Source: Bolinopsis microptera
Taxonomy: Eukaryota > Ctenophora > Tentaculata > Lobata > Bolinopsidae
Direction: 5' to 3'
Assembly: GCF_026151205.1 (NCBI RefSeq)
Contig: NC_087073.1
Location: 19,498,837 to 19,562,836, forward strand
DNA length: 64,000 nt
Shown: piece by piece, positions 1 through 11,828 of the stretch
Layout: the number at the start of each line of letters is the position of its first letter
How positions within the stretch are numbered: position 1 is the stretch's first letter
Translations under genes and position numbers: made by a program
Notes under the pieces: generated by a model
Database searches by the model: none
What the model was told of the DNA's origin: nothing
The model's input: the letters and a program-made list of their open reading frames with translations, nothing else

Positions 1-477
1 CCCTTGTGCATTGTGGTTGTGCGCGGCTCACACGAAAAGGTACAGTGCGAGCCGTGCGTACAAGTGACAAACAAATATTTCTTAATAACCCTCCTTATGC
101 TTAATTTAACATGTATGGAAAGAGCAATTTCGAAAACGAATATTTTCATTAGCGGCACTGCGCAGCGTAGAACTAGATGGACTTAATTTGTAATTAAAAA
201 TGGAAAGAACAACCGGACAGCACTACTCAGACTCAGTCTCCTATCTTAGAAAAAGACTGCGATTTGAGCTGCTAAGGACCACAGTGATATCCATACAGGG
301 AGACAAAGGAAAGAAGAGGAGGGAAAACCTCGCCATAGCTGTAACAATTTGCAAGAATTCACAGTTAGTTAGATTAAGAATAGCTCTAAGCTAAAGCAAT
401 GTTGCATCTATACTCTCTACTAGGTAGCTGTAACCCATCCACAGGCCGGTAGTAGAGGTGGTTCTACCGGAACATCT
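1..477. other. Non-coding flank, no gene seen
   Basis: AT-rich sequence with short chance ORFs of about 60 codons on the plus strand. None has a recognisable motif, splice context or related copy elsewhere in the window. I see no gene here. Confidence 0.5.
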
Positions 478-615
478 GCGGAAAAACGTATATATTTCGT
501 AAGGCCCCTTCTCGACCATCGCGTGTACGAGAAGGTGCCTTGCAAGGCACCTTCTCGTACACGCCGCGCGCCATGTTCGAGAAGGGGCCTTACAAAAAAT
601 ATATGTTTTTCCGCA
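478..615. repeat. Foldback hairpin with perfect 40-bp core palindrome
   Basis: The centre (523-562) is a perfect palindrome around GGTGCCTTGCAAGGCACC. It is enclosed by outer arms at about 478-515 and 578-615 that share GTAAGGCCCCTTCTCGA and its complement. The motif TTCGTAAGGCCCCTTCTCGT recurs at about 2,524, so this is a dispersed family. About 640-718 holds a short tandem of an AAAAAGTATATATGTTTTT-like unit. Likely a foldback transposon remnant. Confidence 0.7.
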
Positions 616-713
616 AATATATACGTTCCAAAAAACATGTTTTTTGAAAAAGTATATATGTTTTTAAAAAAGTATATATGTTTTTTTTTAAAGTATATAT
701 GTTTTTTGAAAAA

Positions 714-1048
714 GTATATTTGACCAAAACCCATAATCATGGGTAGAGTGAACCGCTGCCAGTGTCTCTCTTTTCCAAACAAAAGAAAATGATATTAATT
801 TGAGGAACCGTCCGCAAATGCAAATTGATACCGAGAATGAAATCGGTCGCTCGCTTTTCCCATTCAATAAGCTTTATTACAGTACGTAAGCCGTGAATGA
901 ATAGGAAAAGCGAGCGACCGATTTCATTCTCGGTATCAATTTGCATTTGCGGACGGTTCCTCAAATTAATATCATTTTCTTTTGTTTGGAAAAGAGAGAC
1001 ACTGGCAGCGGTTCACTCTACCCATGATTATGGGTTTTGGTCAAATAT
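714..1048. mobile_element. Foldback/MITE-like element with ~145-bp inverted arms
   Basis: The left arm (about 714-860) and right arm (about 904-1,048) are near-perfect reverse complements around a loop of about 43 bases. Arm ends read ATATTTGACC and GGTCAAATAT. Part of the same arm (GAGAGACACTGGCAGTGG, then ACCATGATTATGGGTT) recurs near 55,382, so the family is dispersed. The ORF at 737-964 on the minus strand lies inside the palindrome and is not a gene. Confidence 0.75.
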
Positions 1049-2990
1049 CATCTCTTTTTGATTATAATGTCAGGATAATTTACACAGTCGAAACTTAATA
1101 AGGAGGTAATTTCAACGATTTCGAAATTTTACCTTTGAAAATTTTTCCTTGTGTTTAGGTAGGCATATCTGTCAATAACAGACTGAATATAGCACTTTTT
1201 ACTCATTCAAGTTGGCATTAAATTCATATATAATGCCATTTTAATATCGTGGGAAAGCAGAATATATTCGAAATCACGAATGAGCAAAATTCTCACCTTT
1301 CGCACGTGCAAACTTTGAGCGGACGTTGCGTGCGCATAAAATATTGAATCACCATAAATTTTTGCATAGTGTTATTTAATATATAGTTTGATAAGCATGA
1401 AAAGTTTCAGAAGATTTCAAAAAGAACTTGGATCACAACGGGACTCCAAAGTTGGTAAAAATCGTGAAAATAACAATTTTTAGTGATTTTAGCTATTTTA
1501 AATGAATTTGGGCGTGTCCCCACGTGTGCAACTTTTCGATTTTCAACTTTAAAACTAGCCTATAACACAATTTAGACCTTTAGGAAGCAAAATTGAGCTC
1601 CACAACCCAAGGGATGGCCCAACACCAGAGAATACTAATTCACAACTTTTGTGTTTTTATAAAATTATTCTTCAAAAAAGCACAAACTTCAATAGCGAAT
1701 ATCTTTATGAAGGAGCAAGGTAGGAAAACTTTTCGGTAGATTTTCAGAATGCTTGAACAATTATCTAAGATGAAAATGTCCTCAGATTTTGAATAAAATT
1801 ACTCCTTAATGCTTTAAAATCGATTTGAAAAGTTGTTATTTTGTCAAAAATCAAGTTTTAAAAACACTTAAATTGATGACGTCATCAAGTGATGATGATG
1901 ACAATAAATTATTTTTCGATATAATGTAAACTAAAGTATAAACAATTATCTTTAAAACCTGTGGTTCGAAATGACTGTATCTTTTATACTTTTTAATCTA
2001 CGGACACTTAAATGTAGGCTACAATTTACTGCAAAAGCGTCTATACATATATACATATATATATACATATATAGCTTCACGACAATCTGTTGTAAAACAG
2101 GGGTTCCAGAAAACCCACTTCCCGATACTCCTGCAACATGAAATTTTTTTTACAGTCGATTTGGACAAGGTCTAGACGCTCTGCAAAGTTTCAGATCTCT
2201 AACTCAATTTTAACATGGTTTTTAAGGCACCTGAATATGGCGATTTTGGGTTTTTTACCTAATTTCGTATAACATGCTGGCGCGTATTTTGCGCAAATTT
2301 CTTAAAAACCTCCACATAACTATTTCTTATTCCTGTCATCATTAACATTGAATTAGAATGTTTTGAACTTAAATATACCTGCTGAACTACTTTCGATGAG
2401 TCTTAATGCCTGGAAAACAATAAAGGGGATATAATAGTATAGGGGGTACATAGTGTTGTGAATATAAGGGCAACGGTTATGCTTGCCAGCATTGTGATAT
2501 ATTTTTAAAAGCATATATTTTCTTCGTAAGGCCCCTTCTCGTACACCTTAGGGACCCCTGTGTTCAGATTTAAAACTTTTGGAAAAAAATCCTTTAAATC
2601 TTAAAATATTAGTACTAAAAGTTTTGTCTCAATGAGTTGATTACGATAGCATAATAACTACGTGATAATAATTGAAAATGTGAAAGTTATAGGCCAAAAA
2701 CTAAAAATTTGCGCGAAAAAAGCACGCGCGCCGAACAAGCGCCGTGTAGCATTATTAGCGAAAATTGCTACATAACACGGTGGATTTATTTTATTCACAT
2801 TTTTAGACAACTTTTGGTACCAAATTTATCGAAATCGGAGAAAAAAAATTTGTGCTCGCGCTTGACGGATGCTACTCGTCTAAATTTCTTTGAAGTAGCG
2901 CGCGCCGCTTTCTTCTCGAAATGTTGGCCCGATGGCACGAAGTAGCGCGCGCCGGGCCTGATCATTAACAATGGTCAAGCTTGTCGCTTA
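1049..2990. other. Intergenic AT-rich region
   Basis: No supported gene. It holds a TA-rich microsatellite at about 2,040-2,072, a fragment of the GTAAGGCCCCTTCTCG family at about 2,524, and a GC-richer island with AGTAGCGCGCGCCGGGC at about 2,943 that resembles a segment at about 34,575. The ORF at 2,709-2,945 has no recognisable features. Confidence 0.45.
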
Positions 2991-3480
2991 TTACACTGAC
3001 TATACTGGGGATCGGAGGTAACGTTACTTTTACAAGGCGAACATTTTGCAAAAAACCGGAAGTCTCTAGATCTTTTACTTTCGAAGTTAGGCCCCAGCCG
3101 GTATAGTAAGGTTTCCTGGGAAGGTATCGTTGTTAGCATAAACCACCAAAGGTAGCCTATGCACTATGCCTTACCTGGGGACCTCAGGCTATTATATTTA
3201 TGTTCATAATCATAGAATAGAGATTACTGATTAGGCGGAATGAAAGGCTGAGCGCCGCCCAGTAATCAACTGCTCTACCAGAGATACTAGAATTTTTATC
3301 ATTATGAACATGATAGCCTGGGGTCCCCAGGTAAAGCAGTTGATGGCGTTTATTACCCGGTACAACTAAGAGTTGGATAAACAACCAAATTGTAAGAGAT
3401 TTGCTACACGTTGTATGCCGCATGCAATCAAAAAGGGTTGCTGCGTGTGTCAATAAAAGATCGACTATACTTATAGAAGT
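2991..3480. repeat. Dispersed repeat fragments shared with 21.5, 22.1, 23.7 and 25.1 kb
   Basis: About 3,050-3,115 (GAAGTTAGGCCCCAGCC, AAGGTTTCCTGGG) is the complement of about 21,565-21,620 and related to about 22,100-22,150. About 3,215-3,335 (a GCGCCGCCCAGTAA-like core, ATGATAGCCTGGGGTCCCC) is related to about 23,680-23,750 and 25,085-25,160. These are several copies of one or two non-autonomous repeat families; boundaries are not resolved. Confidence 0.55.
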
Positions 3481-3649
3481 TGCAGATTAACAGTATTAAT
3501 AGTATTATTATAACTTGTTTTTCATTGATCCAATGAAATAGTTTAGTTCGATGATACTGATAGAAATTGCAATTAACTGAAAATAAAAAGTTTTCATATC
3601 TTGGACAATAAGTTCGCAGTGAAATAATGTTTGAAAATAATCAATGGAC

Positions 3650-3750
3650 TTTAATTTGGATGGACCTTAAACGGACGGACATTAAAATGAACGCTAGGGC
3701 CTCCAGCGTTCAATTAATGTCCGTTCAAATAAGGTCCGATAAGGTAATAC
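3650..3750. repeat. Short palindromic repeat, related copy at ~53,015-53,095
   Basis: Contains opposed GGACATTAA and TTAATGTCC around AACGCTAGGGCCTCCAGCGTT, so it folds into a hairpin. The tail AAGGTCCGATAAGGTAA is matched near 53,080 (ACGTCCGATAAGGTAAAG). The copy near 53 kb lies just beside the signal-peptide exon of a gene. Likely a small MITE. Confidence 0.55.
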
Positions 3751-4430
3751 TAATAGCAATACGCAGTAATTAAGCTCCAATTTGTTATTGTTTATTTGTG
3801 GGTTCACCTTGTACACGATTAAGACAACGGTTGTAAAACAATGGTTTTGAGTATAGCGGTGAAAGTAATATTAAATAAAAGGCAAGGAAAGTCAAATAAT
3901 ATAATATAATAATCAAATCAAAATTCAAAATAAAAACATAGTATAGTCCATACTCAAAAATAAAAACATGGTATAGAGTATAATAGTCCATAGCCATGTA
4001 CTGGTACTCATTATGATAAATATATGTACACATATAATTAATTATTAAAGCGTTACGAAGTAATACTAAATATAAGTTCATGTTTGTTAGCACTTTGTCG
4101 AACACGAGAACAGAGAAACGAATACGTTTATATAATTAATTGAATAGAAGTGTCATTTTCCGTTCAGATTGAATGTACGGTACTACCAAGTTAAAAATTG
4201 GCATATAACTTACTTACTGACTAGGATTTTTTGGGTAAAATAGTGTAATTTGGAACTACATCTATTTTTGAGTACATTTTTTTTCTATTCGAAACACAAT
4301 TCTGATAATGCGATAGCTTTCAAGTTTCTTACATCAACTAAAACCTACTAGTATCCTAATAGTAATACCGTGTAAAAATGTAACAAGATGAAGTAATATA
4401 TATATAGCATATATGATACATATGGGGCTG
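3751..4430. other. Intergenic AT-rich region, no gene seen
   Basis: Very AT-rich DNA. The minus-strand ORF at 3,785-4,105 is dominated by Tyr, Leu and Ile, as expected of translated AT-rich DNA, and shows no motif. No gene is supported between the small palindrome and the repeat array. Confidence 0.45.
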
Positions 4431-7400
4431 GGAAAACAAAAAACATTCGGGACACTTAAGTAGGCCAAATCTACCAGTCGAGTTTTCATTAAAACTAACT
4501 TAATTAAAAGCCCTTTCAGAAATTTAACCCTGAATTAATTTACAAAAAGCTATTTACAAAAAGCTATTTACAAATAGATAGTGCCTATTATGTAGAATCC
4601 GTTATCTCAGTTGGTGCAGGATCATTTGCGGGGCCAATGTTTCTCATTTCAACTATTTCTTCCACTGCATGCTCTGTCGTTATTACTGAATCAGTTGGTG
4701 CAGGATCATTTGAAGGGCCAATGTTTCTCATTTCAACTATTTCTTTCGCTGCATGCTCTGTCGTTATTACTAAATCAGGTGGTGCAGGATCATTTGAAGG
4801 ACCAATGTTTCTCATTTCAACTATTTCTTTCGCTGCATGCTCTGCCGTTTTTACTAAATCAGTTGGTGCAGGATCATTTGCGGGGCCAATGTTTCTCATT
4901 CCAACTATTTCTTCCACTGCATGCTCTGTCGTTATTACTGAATCAGTTGGTGCAGGATCATTTGCGGGGCCAATGTTTCTCATTCCAACTATTTCTTCCA
5001 CTGCATGCTCTGTCGTTATTACTAAATCAGGTGGTGTAGGATCATTTGCGGGGCCAATGTTTCTCATTCCAACTATTTCTTCCGCTGCATGCTCTGTCGT
5101 TTTTATTAAATCAGTTGGTGCAGGATCATTTGCGGGGCCAATGTTTCTCATTCCAACTATTTCTTCCACTGCATGCTCTGTCGTTATTACTGAATCAGTT
5201 GGTGGGAAAACAAAAAACATTCGGGACACTTAAGTAGGCCAAATCTACCAGTCGAGTTTTTATTGAAACTAACTTAATTAAAAGCCCTTTCAGAAATTTA
5301 ACCCTGAATTAATTTACAAAAAGCTATTTACAAAAAGCTATTTACAAATAGATAGTGCCTATTATGTAGAATCCGTTATCTCAGTTGGTGCAGGATCATT
5401 TGCGGGGCCAATGTTTCTCATTTCAGCTATTTCTTCCACTGCATGCTCTGTCGTTATTACTGAATCAGTTGGTGCAGGATCATTTGCGGGGCCAATGTTT
5501 CTCATTCCAACTATTTCTTCCACTGCATGCTCTGTCGTTATTACTAAATCAGGTGGTGTAGGATCATTTGCGGGGCCAATGTTTCTCATTCCAACTATTT
5601 CTTCCGCTGCATGCTCTGTCGTTTTTATCAAATCAGTTGGTGCAGGATCATTTGCGGGGCCAATGTTTCTCATTCCAACTATTTCTTCCACTGCATGCTC
5701 TGTCGTTATTACTGAATCAGTTGGTGGGAAAACAAAAAACATTCGGGACACTTAAGTAGGCCAAATCTACCAGTCGAGTTTTTATTGAAACTAACTTAAT
5801 TAAAAGCCCTTTCAGAAATTTAACCCTGAATTAATTTACAAAAAGCTATTTACAAAAAGCTATTTACAAATAGATAGTGCCTATTATGTAGAATCCGTTA
5901 TCTCAGTTGGTGCAGGATCATTTGCGGGGCCAATGTTTCTCATTTCAACTATTTCTTCCACTGCATGCTCTGTCGTTATTACTGAATCAGGTGGTGTAGG
6001 ATCATTAGCGGGGCCAATGTTTCTCATTCCATTTATTTCTTCCGCTGCATGCTCTGCCGTTATTACTAAATCAGTTGGTGCAGGATCATTTGCGGGGCCA
6101 ATGTTTCTCATTCCATTTATTTCTTTCACTGCATGCTCTGTCGTTATTACTAAATCAGGTGGTGCAGGATCATTTGAAGGACCAATGTTTCTCATTTCAA
6201 CTATTTCTTTCGCTGCATGCTCTGCCGTTTTTACTAAATCAGTTGGTGCAGGATCATTTGCGGGGCCAATGTTTCTCATTCCAACTACTTCTTCCACTGC
6301 ATGCTCTGTCGTTATTACTGAATCAGTTGGTGGGAAAACAAAAAACATTCGGGACACTTAAGTAGGCCAAATCTACCAGTCGAGTTTTTATTGAAACTAA
6401 CTTAATTAAAAGCCCTTTCAGAAATTTAACCCTGAATTAATTTACAAAAAGCTATTTACAAAAAGCTATTTACAAATAGATAGTGCCTATTATGTAGAAT
6501 CCGTTATCTCAGTTGGTGCAGGATCATTTGCGGGGCCAATGTTTCTCATTTCAACTATTTCTTCCACTGCATGCTCTGTCGTTATTACTGAATCAGGTGG
6601 TGTAGGATCATTAGCGGGGCCAATGTTTCTCATTCCATTTATTTCTTCCGCTGCATGCTCTGCCGTTATTACTAAATCAGTTGGTGCAGGATCATTTGCG
6701 GGGCCAATGTTTCTCATTCCATTTATTTCTTTCACTGCATGCTCTGTCGTTATTACTAAATCAGGTGGTGCAGGATCATTTGAAGGACCAATGTTTCTCA
6801 TTTCAACTATTTCTTTCGCTGCATGCTCTGCCGTTTTTACTAAATCAGTTGGTGCAGGATCATTTGCGGGGCCAATGTTTCTCATTCCAACTACTTCTTC
6901 CACTGCATGCTCTGTCGTTATTACTGAATCAGTTGGTGGGAAAACAAAAAACATTCGGGACACTTAAGTAGGCCAAATCTACCAGTCGAGTTTTTATTGA
7001 AACTAACTTAATTAAAAGCCCTTTCAGAAATTTAACCCTGAATTAATTTACAAAAAGCTATTTACAAAAAGCTATTTACAAATAGATAGTGCCTATTATG
7101 TAGAATCCGTTATCTCAGTTGGTGCAGGATCATTTGCGGGGCCAATGTTTCTCATTTCAGCTATTTCTTCCACTGCATGCTCTGTCGTTATTACTGAATC
7201 AGTTGGTGCAGGATCATTTGCGGGGCCAATGTTTCTCATTCCAACTATTTCTTCCACTGCATGCTCTGTCGTTATTACTAAATCAGGTGGTGTAGGATCA
7301 TTTGCGGGGCCAATGTTTCTCATTCCAACTATTTCTTCCGCTGCATGCTCTGTCGTTTTTATCAAATCAGTTGGTGCAGGATCATTTGCGGGGCCAATGT

Positions 7401-10400
7401 TTCTCATTCCAACTATTTCTTCCACTGCATGCTCTGTCGTTATTACTGAATCAGTTGGTGGGAAAACAAAAAACATTCGGGACACTTAAGTAGGCCAAAT
7501 CTACCAGTCGAGTTTTTATTGAAACTAACTTAATTAAAAGCCCTTTCAGAAATTTAACCCTGAATTAATTTACAAAAAGCTATTTACAAAAAGCTATTTA
7601 CAAATAGATAGTGCCTATTATGTAGAATCCGTTATCTCAGTTGGTGCAGGATCATTTGCGGGGCCAATGTTTCTCATTTCAACTATTTCTTCCACTGCAT
7701 GCTCTGTCGTTATTACTGAATCAGGTGGTGTAGGATCATTAGCGGGGCCAATGTTTCTCATTCCATTTATTTCTTCCGCTGCATGCTCTGCCGTTATTAC
7801 TAAATCAGTTGGTGCAGGATCATTTGCGGGGCCAATGTTTCTCATTCCATTTATTTCTTTCACTGCATGCTCTGTCGTTATTACTGAATCAGTTGGTGCA
7901 GGATCATTTGCGGGGCCAATGTTTCTCATTTCAACTATTTCTTCCACTGCATGCTCTGTCGTTATTACTGAATCAGTTGGTGCAGGATCATTTGCGGGGC
8001 CAATGTTTCTCATTCCAACTATTTCTTCCACTGCATGCTCTGCCGTTTTTACTAAATCAGTTGGTGCAGGATCATTTGCGGGGCCAATGTTTCTCATTCC
8101 AACTATTTCTTCCACTGCATGCTCTGTCGTTATTACTGAATCAGTTGGTGCAAGATCATTTGCGGGGCCAATGTTTCTCATTCCAACTATTTCTTCCACT
8201 GCATGCTCTGTCGTTATTACTAAATCAGGTGGTGTAGGATCATTTGCGGGGCCAATGTTTCTCATTCCAACTATTTCTTCCGCTGCATGCTCTGTCTTTT
8301 TTATTAAATCAGTTGGTGCAGGATCATTTGCGGGGCCAATGTTTCTCATTCCAACTATTTCTTCCACTGCATGCTCTGTCGTTATTACTGAATCAGTTGG
8401 TGGGAAAACAAAAAACATTCGGGACACTTAAGTAGGCCAAATCTACCAGTCGAGTTTTTATTGAAACTAACTTAATTAAAAGCCCTTTCAGAAATTTAAC
8501 CCTGAATTAATTTACAAAAAGCTATTTACAAAAAGCTATTTACAAATAGATAGTGCCTATTATGTAGAATCCGTTATCTCAGTTGGTGCAGGATCATTTG
8601 CGGGGCCAATGTTTCTCATTTCAACTATTTCTTCCACTGCATGCTCTGTCGTTATTACTGAATCAGTTGGTGCAGGATCATTTGCGGGGCCAATGTTTCT
8701 CATTTCAACTATTTCTTCCACTGCATGCTCTGTCGTTATTACTGAATCAGTTGGTGGGAAAACAAAAAACATTCGGGACACTTAAGTAGGTCAAATCTAC
8801 CAGTCGAGTTTTTATTGAAACTAACTTAATTAAAAGCCCTTTCAGAAATTTAACCCTGAATTAATTTACAAAAAGCTATTTACAAAAAGCTCTTTACAAA
8901 TTATAGATAGTGCCTATTATGTAGAATCCGTTATCTCAGTTGGTGCAGGATCATTTGCGGGGCCAATGTTTCTCATTTCAACTATTTCTTCCACTGCATG
9001 CTCTGTCGTTATTACTGAATCAGTTGGTGCAGGATCATTTGCGGGGCCAATGTTTCTCATTTCAACTATTTCTTCCACTGCATGCTCTGCCGTTATTACT
9101 GAATCAGTTGGTGCAGGATCATTTGCGGGGCCGATGTTTCTCATTTCAACTATTTCTTCCACTGCATGCTCTGTCGTTATTACTGAATCAGTTGGTGCAG
9201 GATCATTTGCGGGGCCAATGTTTCTCATTTCAACTATTTCTTCCACTGCATGCTCTGTCGTTATTACTGAATCAGTTGGTGCAGGATCATTTGAAGGACC
9301 AATGTATCTCATTTCAACTATTTCTTCCGCTGCATGCTCTGTCGTTATTACTGAATCAGTTGGTGCAGGATCATTTGCGAAGCCAATGTTTCTCATTTCA
9401 ACTATTTCTTCCACTGCATGCTCTGCCGTTATTACTAAATCAGTTGGTGCAGGATCATTTGCGGGGCCAATGTTTCTCATTCCAACTATTTCTTCCACTG
9501 CATGCTCTGTCGTTATTACTGAATCAGTTGGTGGGAAAACAAAAAACATTCGGGACACTTAAGTAGGTCAAATCTACCAGTCGAGTTTTTATTGAAACTA
9601 ACTTAATTAAAAGCCCTTTCAGAAATTTAACCCTGAATTAATTTACAAAAAGCTATTTACAAAAAGCTCTTTACAAATTATAGATAGTGCCTATTATGTA
9701 GAATCCGTTATCTCAGTTGGTGCAGGATCATTTGCGGGGCCAATGTTTCTCATTTCAACTATTTCTTCCACTGCATGCTCTGTCGTTATTACTGAATCAG
9801 TTGGTGCAGGATCATTTGCGGGGCCAATGTTTCTCATTTCAACTATTTCTTCCACTGCATGCTCTGTCGTTATTACTGAATCAGTTGGTGCAGGATCATT
9901 TGAAGGGCCAATGTTATCATTTCAATTATTTCTTTCGCTGCATGCTCTGCCGTTTTTACTGAATCAGTTGGTGCAGGATCATTTGCGGGGCCAATGTTTC
10001 TCATTCCAACTATTTCTTCCACTGCATGCTCTGTCGTTATTACTGAATCAGTTGGTGCAGGATCATTTGAAGGGCCAATGTTTCTCATTCCAACTATTTC
10101 TTTCGCTGCATGCTCTGTCGTTATTACTGAATCAGTTGGTGCAGGATCATTTGAAGGGCCAATGTTTCTCATTTCAACTATTTCTTTCGCTGCATGCTCT
10201 GTCGTTATTACTGAATCAGTTGGTGCAAGATCATTTGCGGGGCCAATGTTTCTCATTCCAACTACTTCTTCCACTGCATGCTCTGTCGTTATTACTGAAT
10301 CAGTTGGTGCAGGATCATTTGCGGGGCCAATGTTTCTCATTCCATTTATTTCTTTCACTGCATGCTCTGTCGTTATTACTAAATCAGGTGGTGCAGGATC

Positions 10401-11828
10401 ATTTGAAGGACCAATGTTTCTCATTTCAACTATTTCTTTCGCTGCATGCTCTGCCGTTTTTACTAAATCAGTTGGTGCAGGATCATTTGCGGGGCCAATG
10501 TTTCTCATTCCAACTACTTCTTCCACTGCATGCTCTGTCGTTATTACTGAATCAGTTGGTGGGAAAACAAAAAACATTCGGGACACTTAAGTAGGCCAAA
10601 TCTACCAGTCGAGTTTTTATTGAAACTAACTTAATTAAAAGCCCTTTCAGAAATTTAACCCTGAATTAATTTACAAAAAGCTATTTACAAAAAGCTATTT
10701 ACAAATAGATAGTGCCTATTATGTAGAATCCGTTATCTCAGTTGGTGCAGGATCATTTGCGGGGCCAATGTTTCTCATTTCAACTATTTCTTCCACTGCA
10801 TGCTCTGTCGTTATTACTGAATCAGTTGGTGCAGGATCATTTGCGGGGCCAATGTTTCTCATTTCAACTATTTCTTCCACTGCATGCTCTGTCGTTATTA
10901 CTGAATCAGTTGGTGCAGGATCATTTGCGGGGCCAATGTTTCTCATTTCGACCATTTCTTCCACTGCATGCTCTGCCGTTTTTACTAAATCAGTTGGTGC
11001 AGGATCATTTGCGGGGCCAATGTTTCTCATTCCAACTATTTCTTCCGCTGCATGCTTTGCCGTTTTTACTAAATCAGTTGGTGCAGGATCATTTGCGGGG
11101 CCAATGTTTCTCATTTCAACTATTTCTTTCGCTGCATGCTCTGCCGTTTTTACTAAATCAGTTGGTGCAGGATCATTTGCGGGGCCAATGTTTCTCATTT
11201 CAACTATTTCTTCCGCTGCATGCTTTGCCGTTTTTACTAAATCAGTTGGTGCAGGATCATTTGCGGGGCCAATGTTTCTCATTTCAACTATTTCTTTCGC
11301 TGCATGCTCTGCCGTTTTTACTAAATCAGTTGGTGCAGGATCATTTGCGGGGCCAATGTTTCTCATTTCAACTATTTCTTCCGCTGCATGCTTTGCCGTT
11401 TTTACTAAATCAATTGGTGCAGGATCATTTGCGGGGCCAATGATTCTCATTTCAACTATTTCTTCCGCTGCATGCTTTGCCGTTTTTACTAAATCAGTTG
11501 GTGCAGGATCATTTGCGGGGCCAATGATTTTCATTTCAACTATTTCTTCCTCTGCATGCTCTGCCGTTTTTACTAAATCAGTTGGTGCAGGATCATTTGC
11601 GGGGCCAATGTTTCTCATTCCAACTACTTCTTCCACTGCATGCTCTGTCGTTATTACTGAATCAGTTGGTGGGAAAACAAAAAACATTCGGGACACTTAA
11701 GTAGGCCAAATCTACCAGTCGAGTTTTTATTGAAACTAACTTAATTAAAAGCCCTTTCAGAAATTTAACCCTGAATTAATTTACAAAAAGCTATTTACAA
11801 AAAGCTATTTACAAATAGATAGTGCCTA
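4431..11828 (-). repeat. Higher-order array: ten extra copies of GPCR tail exon plus 3' UTR
   Basis: The basic unit is 84 bp (28 codons, core IGPANDPAPTD then a TEHAVEE-like segment on the minus strand). Units are grouped in cassettes, each ending in the same TEITDST-stop, an AT-rich 3' UTR and AATAAA about 100 bases past the stop (read on the minus strand), then a pyrimidine-rich GTTTTTTGTTTTCCCACC stretch before the next cassette. Minus-strand cassette ORFs lie at 4,588-5,229; 5,362-5,751; 5,884-6,357; 6,490-6,963; 7,096-7,485; 7,618-8,427; 8,560-8,781; 8,917-9,558; 9,873-10,586 (damaged distally near 9,910); and 10,719-11,696. Cassette periods (522, 606, 606, 522, 942, 354 and about 777 bp) differ by whole 84-bp units. 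The eleventh cassette is the real tail of the receptor gene immediately upstream. Whether these are alternative last exons or silent copies cannot be told from sequence. Confidence 0.9.
11724..11742 (-). terminator. Polyadenylation signal of the receptor gene (AATAAA)
   Basis: On the minus strand the sequence TTTCAATAAAAACTCG lies about 100 bases past the TEITDST stop. The same hexamer recurs at the equivalent position of the downstream cassettes. In the most distal one (about 4,482-4,495) it reads AATGAA. Confidence 0.6.

Noticed and set aside
4431-11828. CRISPR-like array
   Set aside because: Units are contiguous, diverging and coding, with no unique spacers; the context is an animal genome.
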